64,000 nucleotides of DNA, taken from contig NZ_AP028669.1 in assembly GCF_041154485.1 (NCBI RefSeq), positions 5,001,001 through 5,065,000 of the forward strand. Direction: 5' to 3'. The DNA comes from Variovorax sp. V93 (GTDB lineage: Bacteria > Pseudomonadota > Gammaproteobacteria > Burkholderiales > Burkholderiaceae_C). Both the position numbers and the translations under genes were made by a program. The notes beneath the pieces are model-generated. The model saw only the letters and a program-made list of their open reading frames with translations, made no database searches and had not been told where the DNA came from. Each line of letters begins with the position of its first letter. The first letter of the stretch is position 1. Below, one piece after another: positions 8,567 to 15,893 of this stretch.

Positions 8567-9060
8567 GGATCGGCCCTGCCTATGCGGCCCAGGTGCGTGC
8601 TGGCGAAGCCCGCTGCGTACTTGAGCCCGTAGCCCAGCGCGCGGTCGACGCCGATGTGGGCCAGCCAGATCAGGCTGCCGGCCACCGCCCAGGGCACGGC
8701 CGCGAGCACGCCGAGCGCCAGCAGCAGCACCGGGCCGACGTACGAGTGCGCCGCGTTGTAAAGCGCCGCGCCCGTGCGCGGGCCCGCGAGGTAGCCCAGC
8801 AGCGACAGATCGGGCACGAGCAGCCAGAGCGCGAACACGCCCCAACCCGCGCCGAACTGGGCGTAGGCGGCGAGCGCCACGCCCAGCACCGCGGCGCCTT
8901 CGAGCCGCAGCAGCGCGCGCACGCCGCCCGTCGCGGCCACCGCCTGGTCGCGGGACGCCGCGGAACCGGCTGCACCGGGCCGCAGGTATCGCCCGCCGGC
9001 AGGGGGTTGGCGAAGCGATACGAAGTGCGCGAAGGCCGGGAGTGAGCCAAGCCTAGCCAT
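8560..9060 (-). CDS. DUF4260 family membrane protein
   Basis: Integral membrane protein of unknown function. The family signature is clear from about residue 47: LLRLEGAAVLGVALAAYA, LLVPDLSLLGYLAGPRTG, YNAAHSYVGPVLLL and IWLAHIGVDRALGYGLKY. Function of DUF4260 is not established. The start is uncertain. ATG 9060 overlaps the Spy-like stop by eight bases, but the first 40 codons from there run through a dispersed GC-rich repeat (8958-9030) and do not look like DUF4260; GTG 8940 would give a 126-residue protein of normal family size. The next gene overlaps its stop. Confidence 0.72.
   Translation of the reverse strand: MARLGSLPAFAHFVSLRQPPAGGRYLRPGAAGSAASRDQAVAATGGVRALLRLEGAAVLGVALAAYAQFGAGWGVFALWLLVPDLSLLGYLAGPRTGAALYNAAHSYVGPVLLLALGVLAAVPWAVAGSLIWLAHIGVDRALGYGLKYAAGFASTHLGRIGRADPW
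8958..9030 (-). repeat. Dispersed GC-rich repeat, copy R2a
   Basis: On the minus strand this reads GCGCACTTCGTATCGCTTCG, then CCAACCCCCTGCCGGCGGG and CCTGCGGCCCGG...GCCGGTTCCGCGG. It matches 55896-55968 over its whole length with scattered substitutions. Here it overlaps the annotated N terminus of the DUF4260 frame, suggesting that the true coding start is downstream of it. Confidence 0.7.
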
Positions 9061-9520
9061 GATGGCGCCAGCGGCGTCCACCGCGGTCCATGAAGTCACG
9101 CACCTTCTGCTGCTGCTCGGCGTTCAGGCTGTCGAAGAAATCGGCGGCGGCCGCGATGATCTCCGGGCTGCCGTTGCGCACGGCCGTGGTCTTCTCGTCG
9201 ACGAGCCGCGTGGCGGCTGCCTGGTCGAGCTTGTTGCCCGCGAACAGCGCCTTGAACTGCGAACGCGGATCGCCCGACCCGCCCGCGCCGCGCATGGCTT
9301 CGCGCTGCGCCTGCAGCTTCTCGGCCAGCACGGTGAGCTTCTGCTTCTGCGCTGCGTCGAGTTCCAGCTTGCTGCCGACGCGTTCGACCATCCTGGTGCG
9401 GAACTCCGCGGAATCGCCGCTGCCCCAGCCGTGCCGATGGCCGGCGCAGCCGGCAATGCTGCCCGCCACGACCGCAAGGCCGGCGAAACCGAAGAGAGTG
9501 CGTTTGATCCAGTGCTTCAT
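9053..9520 (-). CDS. Spy/CpxP-family periplasmic lipoprotein
   Basis: Periplasmic protein of the Spy/CpxP group (155 residues), which in relatives acts as an ATP-independent chaperone or as inhibitor of a Cpx sensor. A signal sequence ends in the lipobox SIAGC, so it is probably lipid-anchored. Two LTxxQ-like helices are visible: LELDAAQKQKLTVLAEKL and SLNAEQQQKVRDFMDRGG. Histidine-rich ends (GHRHGW; RRWRHHG) suggest metal contact. It starts a run of same-strand genes ending in a response regulator and kinase, consistent with a Cpx-like circuit. Direct control by that pair is inferred. Confidence 0.8.
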   Translation of the reverse strand: MKHWIKRTLFGFAGLAVVAGSIAGCAGHRHGWGSGDSAEFRTRMVERVGSKLELDAAQKQKLTVLAEKLQAQREAMRGAGGSGDPRSQFKALFAGNKLDQAAATRLVDEKTTAVRNGSPEIIAAAADFFDSLNAEQQQKVRDFMDRGGRRWRHHG

Positions 9521-9565
9521 GATGTTCCTTGCGGCCCGCGGAGTGCCCTGCGGGCGTGATGGGTC

Positions 9566-9937
9566 TTAGAGCCTGTTGCTGTTGCCGGCGGCTGCGGCAC
9601 GTGCATCGACAGGGTTCTGCAGGGTCGAGATGACCTTGCTGTTCACGCGCGAACCCGAGGTCACGTTCTGGTCGGGTGCGGCGGCGGTGCGCATGGCTTC
9701 GAAGACGACGCCGGCGCGGTCTCTCGACACGGCCATGGTCTCGGCGCCGCGCGAACCGCGCACGACGTTCTGGTCTGGAGCGGAAGCCTCGCGAACGGCC
9801 TCGGCATTGACTTCGGCGCGGCTCTTTGCCGAGGTGAGAGGCTGGACGCCTTCGTAGGATTCGGCCTTGGCCCCGGCTGCAGCGAGCAGCGCGAAGGAGC
9901 CGACGGCGACGACTTGGGTCAGGGAGAGAGATTTCAT
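9566..9937 (-). CDS. Small exported protein with duplicated APDQNV module (paralogue of 35593-35961)
   Basis: Unrecognised 123-residue exported protein. The signal peptide ends at GAKAESYEGV. The mature part holds two copies of a roughly 30-residue unit, each with EA[VM]R.A.APDQNV followed by GSR: KSRAEVNAEAVREASAPDQN and RDRAGVVFEAMRTAAAPDQN. It closely resembles the product of 35593-35961. The family is common in Burkholderiales as far as I know, but I know no assigned function. It stands alone 123 bases after ptsI, with a 19-base palindrome (9978-9996) in the gap. Confidence 0.7.
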   Translation of the reverse strand: MKSLSLTQVVAVGSFALLAAAGAKAESYEGVQPLTSAKSRAEVNAEAVREASAPDQNVVRGSRGAETMAVSRDRAGVVFEAMRTAAAPDQNVTSGSRVNSKVISTLQNPVDARAAAAGNSNRL

Positions 9938-9977
9938 GGTCAGGCCTTTCTGTGGTGGAAGAGGAGACCTGATGGTG

Positions 9978-9996
9978 CTTGCCGCAGTGCGGCAAG
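9978..9996. promoter_or_regulatory. Perfect 19-base palindrome between ptsI and the exported-protein gene
   Basis: The bases read CTTGCCGCA-G-TGCGGCAAG, two perfect 9-base arms around one base. It lies about 41 bases upstream of the exported-protein ATG and 65 bases past the ptsI stop. There is no T run, so an operator or RNA hairpin fits better than an intrinsic terminator. Confidence 0.4.
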
Positions 9997-10060
9997 TCCT
10001 TTCGCCGCGGTTTCGGCGTGTTTCGTTATGTTTCGCTTCTGGAAGCGAACCGCGCGCGGC

Positions 10061-11854
10061 TCAGCCGGCCAAGGCGGCCGCAGGATCGTCCGACTCGAGC
10101 ACGCCCTTGGCCCATTCCTCGAGCTTGCTGGTGTCCGCGCGCAGCACCTCCTGCTTGACGGCCAGGATGCGCGAGGGATGCATCGAGAAGCTGCGCAGTC
10201 CCAGGCCGAGCAAGAGGCGCGTGAAGGCCACGTCGCCCGCCATCTCGCCGCACACGGCCACGCTCTTGCCCTGGCGGCGGCATTCGGCAATGGTGTCGGC
10301 CACGAGCCTCAGCACTGCGGGATGGGCCGGGTCGTAGAGGTGGGCCACGGCCTCGTCGGCCCGGTCGATGGCCAGCGTGTACTGGATCAGGTCGTTGGTG
10401 CCGATCGACAGGAAGTCGAAGTACTTCAGGAAGGTCTTGAGCGTGAGCGCGGCGGCGGGAATCTCGATCATCGCGCCGAGCTTCACCTTGCCGTACACGG
10501 CGCCGCGGCTGTCGAGCTCCGAGCGCGCAAAGTCGATCAGCGACAGCGTCTGGCGGATCTCGCTGACGTGCGCGAGCATGGGGATCAGGAGGTGGATCTC
10601 GCCATGCGCCGCCGCGCGCAGGATGGCGCGCAACTGCGTGAGGAACATCGCCGGGTCGGCCAGGCTCCAGCGGATGGCGCGCAGGCCGAGCGCGGGGTTC
10701 AGGTGTTCCTGCTTGCTGGCCGCCTTGCCGTCGAGCGGCTTGTCGGCGCCCACGTCGATGGTGCGGATGGTGACCGGCATGCCCTGCATGCCCTCGACCG
10801 CGCGCTTGTAGGCCTGGTATTGCTCCTCTTCGTCGGGCAGGCGGGTCTGGCGCTGCGACTCGCGGCCCATGAAGAGGAACTCGCTGCGGAACAGCCCCAC
10901 GCCCACTGCGCCGGCCTTGACGGCGCCGACAGTGTCCTCGGGCATCTCGATGTTGGCGAGCAACTCGACGCGCTGGCCGTCGAGCGTCACCGCGGGCTTG
11001 TGGCGCAGGCGCGCGAGCCGGCCGCGCTCGAGGTCGCCCTGGCGCTGCTTGAAGCCGTACTCGGCCAGGATGATCGGCGAAGGATCGACGATCACCACGC
11101 CGGCATCGCCGTCGATGATCACCCAGTCGTCCTGGCGCACCAGCTGGCTCGCGGTACGCGCGCCCACCACGGCCGGAATGTCCATGCTGCGCGCGACGAT
11201 GGCGGTGTGCGAGGTGCGCCCGCCCACGTCGGTCACGAAGCCGGCGAACACGCTCTTCTTGAACTGGAGCATGTCGGCCGGCGACAGGTCGTGCGCAATC
11301 AGCACCAGCGGCGCGTCGATGCCGTCGCCGGCTGTCGGGTCGTCGTCCTCCTCGGCCGCGGGGCGCTTGCGGCGCGGCGGGCTCGGCGCCAGCACCGCGG
11401 CCGTGCCCTTCATGCGGTGCAGCAGCCGCTCGACCACCTGCTCGAGGTCGGCCTTGCGCTCGCGCAGGTACTCGTCCTCCATCTCGTCGAACTGGCGCGC
11501 GATGATTTCGAGTTGCGTGGTCAGCGCCCACTCGGCGTTGTAGAGCCGGTCGGTGATCCAGTGCTTGACGCCGCCGGTGAGCGCCTCGTCCTGCAGCAGC
11601 ATCTGGTGCACTTCGAGCAGCGCCGCGAGCTCGTGCGGCGCATCGTTGGGGCCCATCAGCGCCACGCTCGCCTGCAGCTTGGCAAGCTCGTCGGCCACCG
11701 CGTTGCGGGCCATGCGCACCCGGTCGATCTCGGTTTCTATTTCTTCGGGCTTGATGAAATAGTGGGCCACGTCGATGCGGCTGGACACCACCAGCACCGC
11801 GCGGCCAATGGCAATGCCACGGGCGACAGGGAGGCCGTGGACTGCGAAGGTCAT
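10061..11854 (-). CDS. ptsI: Phosphoenolpyruvate-protein phosphotransferase (PTS enzyme I)
   Basis: Cytosolic enzyme I: takes phosphate from PEP onto a histidine and passes it to HPr. The 597 residues begin FAVHGLPVARGIAIG and contain the active site GGRTSHTAIVAR with His216, then the PEP-binding barrel (VGLFRSEFLFMGR, PVTIRTIDVGADKP, GTNDLIQYTLAIDR) and VAVCGEMAGD with the catalytic cysteine. It is slightly longer than the usual 575 residues because of an acidic, proline-rich insert at about 153-182. It is the last gene of the lipoprotein-MFS-EIIA-HPr-EI run, separated from ptsH by 103 bases that hold repeat R1a. No EIIBC gene is present here, so the role may be regulatory. Confidence 0.95.
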   Translation of the reverse strand: MTFAVHGLPVARGIAIGRAVLVVSSRIDVAHYFIKPEEIETEIDRVRMARNAVADELAKLQASVALMGPNDAPHELAALLEVHQMLLQDEALTGGVKHWITDRLYNAEWALTTQLEIIARQFDEMEDEYLRERKADLEQVVERLLHRMKGTAAVLAPSPPRRKRPAAEEDDDPTAGDGIDAPLVLIAHDLSPADMLQFKKSVFAGFVTDVGGRTSHTAIVARSMDIPAVVGARTASQLVRQDDWVIIDGDAGVVIVDPSPIILAEYGFKQRQGDLERGRLARLRHKPAVTLDGQRVELLANIEMPEDTVGAVKAGAVGVGLFRSEFLFMGRESQRQTRLPDEEEQYQAYKRAVEGMQGMPVTIRTIDVGADKPLDGKAASKQEHLNPALGLRAIRWSLADPAMFLTQLRAILRAAAHGEIHLLIPMLAHVSEIRQTLSLIDFARSELDSRGAVYGKVKLGAMIEIPAAALTLKTFLKYFDFLSIGTNDLIQYTLAIDRADEAVAHLYDPAHPAVLRLVADTIAECRRQGKSVAVCGEMAGDVAFTRLLLGLGLRSFSMHPSRILAVKQEVLRADTSKLEEWAKGVLESDDPAAALAG

Positions 11855-11881
11855 GGGCGCCTATCGAAGTTCACCGGCCGC

Positions 11882-11952
11882 CGCCGGGCCGCCCCAAGGC
11901 GGCCGAGCCCCCTCGGGGGGCAGCGACGACACGCAGTGCGGAGCGTGGGGGC
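11882..11952 (+). repeat. Dispersed GC-rich repeat, copy R1a (ptsH-ptsI gap)
   Basis: The element starts CGCCGGGCCGCCCCAAGGCG, contains GCCCCCTCGGGGGGC and ends GAGCGTGGGGGC. Two strong hairpins are visible: GGCCGCC-CCAA-GGCGGCC and GCCCCC-TC-GGGGGGC. It matches 46687-46759 nearly base for base in its first 20 positions, in its C6/G6 hairpin and in its final 12 bases. It fills most of the 103-base gap between ptsH and ptsI. Confidence 0.85.
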
Positions 11953-11957
11953 CACCT

Positions 11958-12227
11958 TCATTCGCCTTCGCCGAACTTGTCGTTCATGAGTTGGACGAGG
12001 GCATCCATCGCCTCTTCTTCCTGCTGGCCGTTGGTCTCGAGCTCGACGGTCGAGCCGAGCCCGGCGGCCAGCATCATGACGCCCATGATGCTCTTGGCAT
12101 TGATGCGGCGATCGCCGCGCGAGAGCCACACCTCGCAAGGAAAGCTGCCTGCGATCTTGGTGAGCTTGGCCGATGCGCGCGCATGGAGGCCCAGCTTATT
12201 GCTGATGGTCACGGATTTCTTGATCAC
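11958..12227 (-). CDS. ptsH: PTS phosphocarrier protein HPr
   Basis: Phosphocarrier between enzyme I and EIIA proteins, 89 residues. The active-site histidine is His15 in NKLGLHARASAKL and the regulatory serine is Ser46 in INAKSIMGVMMLA, the target of HPr kinase in organisms that have it. GTG at 12227 is chosen because it yields the canonical N terminus (VIKKSVTI) and His15 numbering. The gene starts inside the EIIA gene (32-base overlap), so translation is probably coupled. Confidence 0.94.
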   Translation of the reverse strand: MIKKSVTISNKLGLHARASAKLTKIAGSFPCEVWLSRGDRRINAKSIMGVMMLAAGLGSTVELETNGQQEEEAMDALVQLMNDKFGEGE

Positions 12228-12651
12228 TGTGCTTTCTCTTCGCCTGGTTCTGGGGTGCCGCCACCGCCACCTGCATGACACCCGCGGTGCCGCCCGCGAT
12301 GGCGCGCTGCACCAGCGTTTCGAGTGGCTCGTGGCGGTAGGTCACCGCGCGCAGCAGCATCGGCAGGTTGACGCCCGCCACCAGCCGCGAGCGGACGCCG
12401 TCCACCAGCTTCTGGGCCACGTTGCAAGGTGTTGCGCCGAACACGTCGGCCAGCACCAGCACCTGCGAGCGCGGCGCATTGAGCTGCTGCGCGAGCGTGA
12501 TGCGGGCGGCCGCCAGCGTTTCTTCGGGCGACACGTTGGGCAGCACGTCGAGTGCGACGATGGCCTGTTCGCAATCGGGGAACACATGCAGCGCGCACCG
12601 CCGCAGCGCCTGCGCGAACGGTGAGTGGGCGATGATGAGGATGCTGTTCAT
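12196..12651 (-). CDS. PTS EIIA component, mannose (ManX) family
   Basis: Cytosolic EIIA of the mannose family, 151 residues: receives phosphate from HPr on His9 in ILIIAHSPFAQAL. Other family features are LADVFGATPCNVAQKL (around residue 77) and VAGVNLPMLLRAVTYR. The start ATG overlaps the stop of the MFS gene as ATGA, and its 3' end overlaps ptsH by 32 bases. No IIB, IIC or IID partner is encoded nearby, a situation known from other betaproteobacteria where such proteins are thought to act in regulation; the target is unknown. Confidence 0.9.
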   Translation of the reverse strand: MNSILIIAHSPFAQALRRCALHVFPDCEQAIVALDVLPNVSPEETLAAARITLAQQLNAPRSQVLVLADVFGATPCNVAQKLVDGVRSRLVAGVNLPMLLRAVTYRHEPLETLVQRAIAGGTAGVMQVAVAAPQNQAKRKHSDQEIRDHQQ

Positions 12652-13895
12652 GCGGGTCGGGGGACTACGCACCGATTATGCGGGGGCGCCCAAAGGAAGT
12701 AGACATACGACATAACGCAGCAGGCCAGGAAAAAGGACAGGGCCGCGCGGAACGCGGCCACTGGATCGAGCCCGGCGCTGGCGAACAGGTCGATCAGCAG
12801 GCCGATGCCCCACTGCACGACAAATACGCCTGCAAAGACCACCAGGTTGTAGGCCGACAGCGCGCGGCCCGCGAGCGCTGTCGGCAAGGCCAGGGCGACG
12901 GCGGGCTGGGCCAGCGTGACGACGGTGGAGACGCACAGGAAGACCACCCAGGCCACCGTCCCCGCCGCGGGACCAGCTATCAAAACGAGAGCAAGCGCGA
13001 GCATCCCGAGCGGCATGCCCCACGCCAGCAGCCGGGCGGCGGGGATACCGCGGTGCGCGAGCCGCGGGTTGACCATGCCCCAGAGCCCATAGGTGGCGAG
13101 CAGTGCGATGCTGATCCAGAACAGCGCGCCGGCAGCCTCCTGGGGCGTGTAGCCCGCCACGCGCGTGAGCCATGGCACGACCCAGAGCGTCTGCATCGCG
13201 ACGAAGCCGCCGTAGTTGAAGAAACCGATCGGCGCAAGCTTGCGGAAGAAGGGATCGCGCCATACGGCCGCGTAGCTGCCCTCGTCCTGATTTTTCTCCT
13301 TCGCGCCGGTTTCGTCGTGCCATGCCGGTGCAGCCCATGCGATCAGCGCCATCGACACGAGCACACCCGCCGCCAGCAGCCAGAACAGCGGCCGCCAGCC
13401 GAGGTAGGGCATGAGCCACTGCACCGGCAAGGTCGCGCCGACCAGGCCGAAGGAGCCCACCATCAGCATCCACGAGTTGCTGCGCAGCTGCATGGGCGGC
13501 GTCAGCCAGCGCCGATAGCCGGTGAGCGGCGCCATCAGGCAGGCGCTCACGCCGACGCCGGTCAGCACGCGCGCCGCCATCAGCAGCCAGAAATGCGTGG
13601 CCACCGAAAACAGCAGGCAGCCGGCCACTGCGGCAGACAGGAAGCAGACGATCACGCGCTTGGGCCCATGGCGGTCGAGCCAGGTGCCCATGGGCAGCTG
13701 GGTGAACGCGAAACCCAGGAAATAGCCGCCCGCGAGCAAACCAAGGTCGCGCGACTCGAGTCCAAATTCAACGGTGAGCGCGGGCGACAGCGTGGCCGTG
13801 ATGGCGCGCACCAGCGTCGAGAGGAAATAGGCGAAGGCAAAGGCCAGGAAGACAGTGGCGATTTGCCGCCGTCCGGCAAGCAGGCCGCCGCTCAT
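12648..13895 (-). CDS. MFS transporter
   Basis: Inner-membrane transporter of the major facilitator superfamily, 415 residues with about 12 membrane helices. The N-terminal half holds the loop 2-3 motif MGTWLDRHGPKRVIV, a good match to the family GxLaDrxGrkr signature, and VLTGVGVSACLMAPLTGYRRW in helices 4-5. ATG 13895 overlaps the preceding lipoprotein stop (ATGA), and its own stop overlaps the EIIA start (ATGA). Such tight coupling to the PTS genes is unusual and suggests co-expression. Substrate cannot be told. Confidence 0.85.
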   Translation of the reverse strand: MSGGLLAGRRQIATVFLAFAFAYFLSTLVRAITATLSPALTVEFGLESRDLGLLAGGYFLGFAFTQLPMGTWLDRHGPKRVIVCFLSAAVAGCLLFSVATHFWLLMAARVLTGVGVSACLMAPLTGYRRWLTPPMQLRSNSWMLMVGSFGLVGATLPVQWLMPYLGWRPLFWLLAAGVLVSMALIAWAAPAWHDETGAKEKNQDEGSYAAVWRDPFFRKLAPIGFFNYGGFVAMQTLWVVPWLTRVAGYTPQEAAGALFWISIALLATYGLWGMVNPRLAHRGIPAARLLAWGMPLGMLALALVLIAGPAAGTVAWVVFLCVSTVVTLAQPAVALALPTALAGRALSAYNLVVFAGVFVVQWGIGLLIDLFASAGLDPVAAFRAALSFFLACCVMSYVYFLWAPPHNRCVVPRPA

Positions 13896-14431
13896 GGGAG
13901 ACGCAGGCCCTCGAAGAAGGTGTTGGCCGCCTCGGGCGCAGAAGGGCGGCCGAGCACGGTCGCCTGGTAGAGCGAGACACCGCCGTTCTTCTTCGACTGG
14001 GCGAACCAGAGCACCTGGACCGGCGCGGCGCCCTTTCGCAGCGGCTGGGCATCGAGCCGCACCGGCGCGGGCGCGGCTGTCGCGCGTTTCAGCGCCGCGG
14101 GGGCTTCGGTCATCGGCGCCTCGCCCAGCTGGCTGCGGGTGGCAGCACGCCACGCCCTGAGCCAGGCCTCGGCCTGCGCCGGGCTCTCGGCGGATGCATG
14201 GGCCACGGCAAAGGTCGCACCGCCGGTCTCGCAGCCCGCCATGTCGACCTGCACCGACTCGACGCCCAGCGGCAAGGCACGATGGGCGCGGTCCGGCTTG
14301 CAGGGCAGGAGGACGACGAGGCCGTCGTCGGCAACCGGCACCTCGCGCCAGTTGAAGGTGGGGCTGCAGGCGGCAAGCGCGAGCGCGGCGGCGGCCAGCG
14401 CGGGCCGGAAACGGGAAACGGGCGATGGCAT
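13892..14431 (-). CDS. Putative lipoprotein, unknown function
   Basis: Unrecognised 179-residue protein. A signal peptide ends in the lipobox LAAC (ALAAAALALAACSPTFNW), so it is probably lipid-anchored. Two more cysteines (LLPCKPD, MAGCETGG) could form a disulfide. The mature part is rich in alanine with no motif that I can name. ATG 14431 is chosen because it starts the signal peptide; the frame is open further upstream but would run into the TlpA gene. It is the first gene of the run leading to MFS-EIIA-HPr-EI and overlaps the MFS start by four bases. The 89-base gap to the divergent tlpA probably holds both promoters. Confidence 0.65.
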   Translation of the reverse strand: MPSPVSRFRPALAAAALALAACSPTFNWREVPVADDGLVVLLPCKPDRAHRALPLGVESVQVDMAGCETGGATFAVAHASAESPAQAEAWLRAWRAATRSQLGEAPMTEAPAALKRATAAPAPVRLDAQPLRKGAAPVQVLWFAQSKKNGGVSLYQATVLGRPSAPEAANTFFEGLRLP

Positions 14432-14520
14432 CGGGGAACGATTATCGAGCCGCCCGGCCGGGTGCCAGCACGATCCGGCCGGCGGAACTAAAATCGCCCG
14501 GCCTTCCTCCATCCGCTGCC

Positions 14521-15018
14521 ATGAAAAAATACATCGCCGTCGCCGCAGTCGCGCTTGCATTGGCCGCTGGCGTGGGGGTGTACCTCGGCTCCGGCGCCAC
14601 CGCGGCACCGGCCTCGACCTTCGTGCTGCTCGACGGCAGCAAGAAAAGCACCAACGACCTGAAGGGCAAGGTCACCCTGGTGAATTTCTGGGCCACGAGC
14701 TGCGTGACCTGCGTGGCAGAAATGCCCAAGGTCATTGCCACCTACGACAAGTACAAGTCCAAGGGCTACGACACGCTGGCCGTGGCCATGAGCTACGACC
14801 CGCCCAGCTACGTCGTCAACTTTGCCGAGACCCGCAAGCTGCCGTTCAAGGTGGCGATCGACAACACCGGCAGTGTGGCCCAGGCCTGGGGCGACGTGAA
14901 GCTCACGCCCACCACCTACCTGGTCAACAAGAAGGGCGAGATCGTGAAGCGCTACGTGGGCGAGCCCGATTTCGCCGAACTCCACAAGCTGATCGAGAAA
15001 CTGCTCGCCGAGGCTTGA
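14521..15018 (+). CDS. TlpA/ResA-type thioredoxin-like disulfide reductase
   Basis: Membrane-anchored or periplasmic thiol-disulfide oxidoreductase, 165 residues. An N-terminal hydrophobic segment (residues 4-22) is followed by the thioredoxin fold. The active site is CVTC (Cys61, Cys64) in VNFWATSCVTCVAEMP, and the cis-proline loop is KLTPTTYLVNKKGEI. The family serves in cytochrome c maturation or oxidative protein repair; no ccm genes are close, so the partner is unknown. The gene is monocistronic, with a strong terminator 22 bases past the stop. Confidence 0.87.
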   Translation: MKKYIAVAAVALALAAGVGVYLGSGATAAPASTFVLLDGSKKSTNDLKGKVTLVNFWATSCVTCVAEMPKVIATYDKYKSKGYDTLAVAMSYDPPSYVVNFAETRKLPFKVAIDNTGSVAQAWGDVKLTPTTYLVNKKGEIVKRYVGEPDFAELHKLIEKLLAEA

Positions 15019-15039
15019 TCCGCCCTCCGGCACCACGAA

Positions 15040-15066
15040 GGCGCTGCGTTCGGCAGCGCCTTTTTT
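15040..15066 (+). terminator. Intrinsic terminator after the TlpA gene
   Basis: An 8-base-pair perfect stem (GGCGCTGC / GCAGCGCC) with loop GTTCG is followed by six T residues. Confidence 0.92.
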
Positions 15067-15128
15067 GTTGCTGCCGCTCTCGAGGCGCCCGGGATGCAGG
15101 GGCGGCTTGCCGAACGCATAGCAACAAC

Positions 15129-15144
15129 CCGAAGCATGCTTCGG
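15129..15144. promoter_or_regulatory. Perfect 16-base palindrome CCGAAGCATGCTTCGG
   Basis: A gap-free self-complementary 16-mer in the region between the TlpA terminator and the acetyltransferase leader ORF, 55 bases upstream of that ORF. It could be an operator for the acetyltransferase. Nothing else in the sequence supports a specific regulator. Confidence 0.3.
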
Positions 15145-15198
15145 CCCGGACTTTGCTAATCTGCACCTTCCGCAGTTCTTGCGCACCTTGCCTCTTCG

Positions 15199-15297
15199 AT
15201 GACCGACTCTCCCGTGGCCGCCTCGCGCGAGCCCGCACCGATCCTGTTCGCCGCATGCGCAGGCATGGCCGACTGGATTTCATCGCTGCGCGTATGA
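15199..15297 (+). CDS. Possible 32-codon leader ORF coupled to the acetyltransferase
   Basis: A short reading frame starts MTDSPVAASREPAP and ends MADWISSLRV. Its stop codon overlaps the acetyltransferase ATG as ATGA, the arrangement used for coupling elsewhere in this window. No Shine-Dalgarno sequence is clear. It could be a real leader peptide, or chance; the acetyltransferase frame is itself open upstream to ATG 15255, which would make this overlap meaningless. No known family. Confidence 0.3.
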   Translation: MTDSPVAASREPAPILFAACAGMADWISSLRV

Positions 15298-15881
15298 GCT
15301 TTTCGGTTTCACGCCCGCTGCCGCTGGCCGACACGCCAGCCGTCGTGCTCCTGACGCCGGAGGAGCCTCGCGAACTCGATGCGGCACGCGCGATCTTCCG
15401 CGACTACGCCGCCTCGCTGGGCATCGACCTGTGCTTCCAGAACTTCGAGGAAGAGGTCGCCACGCTGCCAGGCGACTACGCCGAACCGCGCGGCGCCCTG
15501 CTGCTCGCGCTGGTCGATGCCGCCCACATCAAGGAGGAAGCCGGCCAACGCGCGCCGACCCTCCTGCGCGCCAACGGCACGCTGGCGCACGTGGCCGGCT
15601 GCTGCGCGCTGCGCCCGCTCGACAACACCGACTACGCCAATGCCGCGGAGATGAAGCGGCTGTTCGTGCGGCCCGGCTTTCGGGGGCTGGGGGTCGGGCG
15701 GCAGCTCGCCGAAGCCATCCTCGACGCCGCGCGCGGCGCGGGCTATGCCTGCGTGCTGCTCGACACGCTGGACGAGATGGAGTCCGCCCGCGCGCTCTAC
15801 GAAGACCTGGGTTTCGAGGAAGTGCCGCCCTACTATCACAACCCGATCGCGGGCGCGCACTACCTCAAGGTGGATCTTTAG
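15294..15881 (+). CDS. GNAT family N-acetyltransferase
   Basis: Cytosolic acetyltransferase of the GNAT superfamily, 195 residues. The acetyl-CoA binding motif A is clear: EMKRLFVRPGFRGLGVGRQL, matching the V..x.RG.G.G pattern, preceded by VAGCCALRPL (beta 4). It ends LYEDLGFEEVPPYYHNPI, with the conserved tyrosine region. The substrate is unknown. ATG 15294 is taken as the start because of the ATGA junction with the short ORF; ATG 15255 in frame would add 13 residues. Confidence 0.82.
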   Translation: MSFSVSRPLPLADTPAVVLLTPEEPRELDAARAIFRDYAASLGIDLCFQNFEEEVATLPGDYAEPRGALLLALVDAAHIKEEAGQRAPTLLRANGTLAHVAGCCALRPLDNTDYANAAEMKRLFVRPGFRGLGVGRQLAEAILDAARGAGYACVLLDTLDEMESARALYEDLGFEEVPPYYHNPIAGAHYLKVDL

Positions 15882-15893
15882 TCAGCTCGGCCG

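Noticed and set aside
9914..11989. Plus-strand open frame of 691 codons opposite ptsI
   Set aside because: Antisense shadow of ptsI; amino acid composition is that of a frame-shifted high-GC gene.
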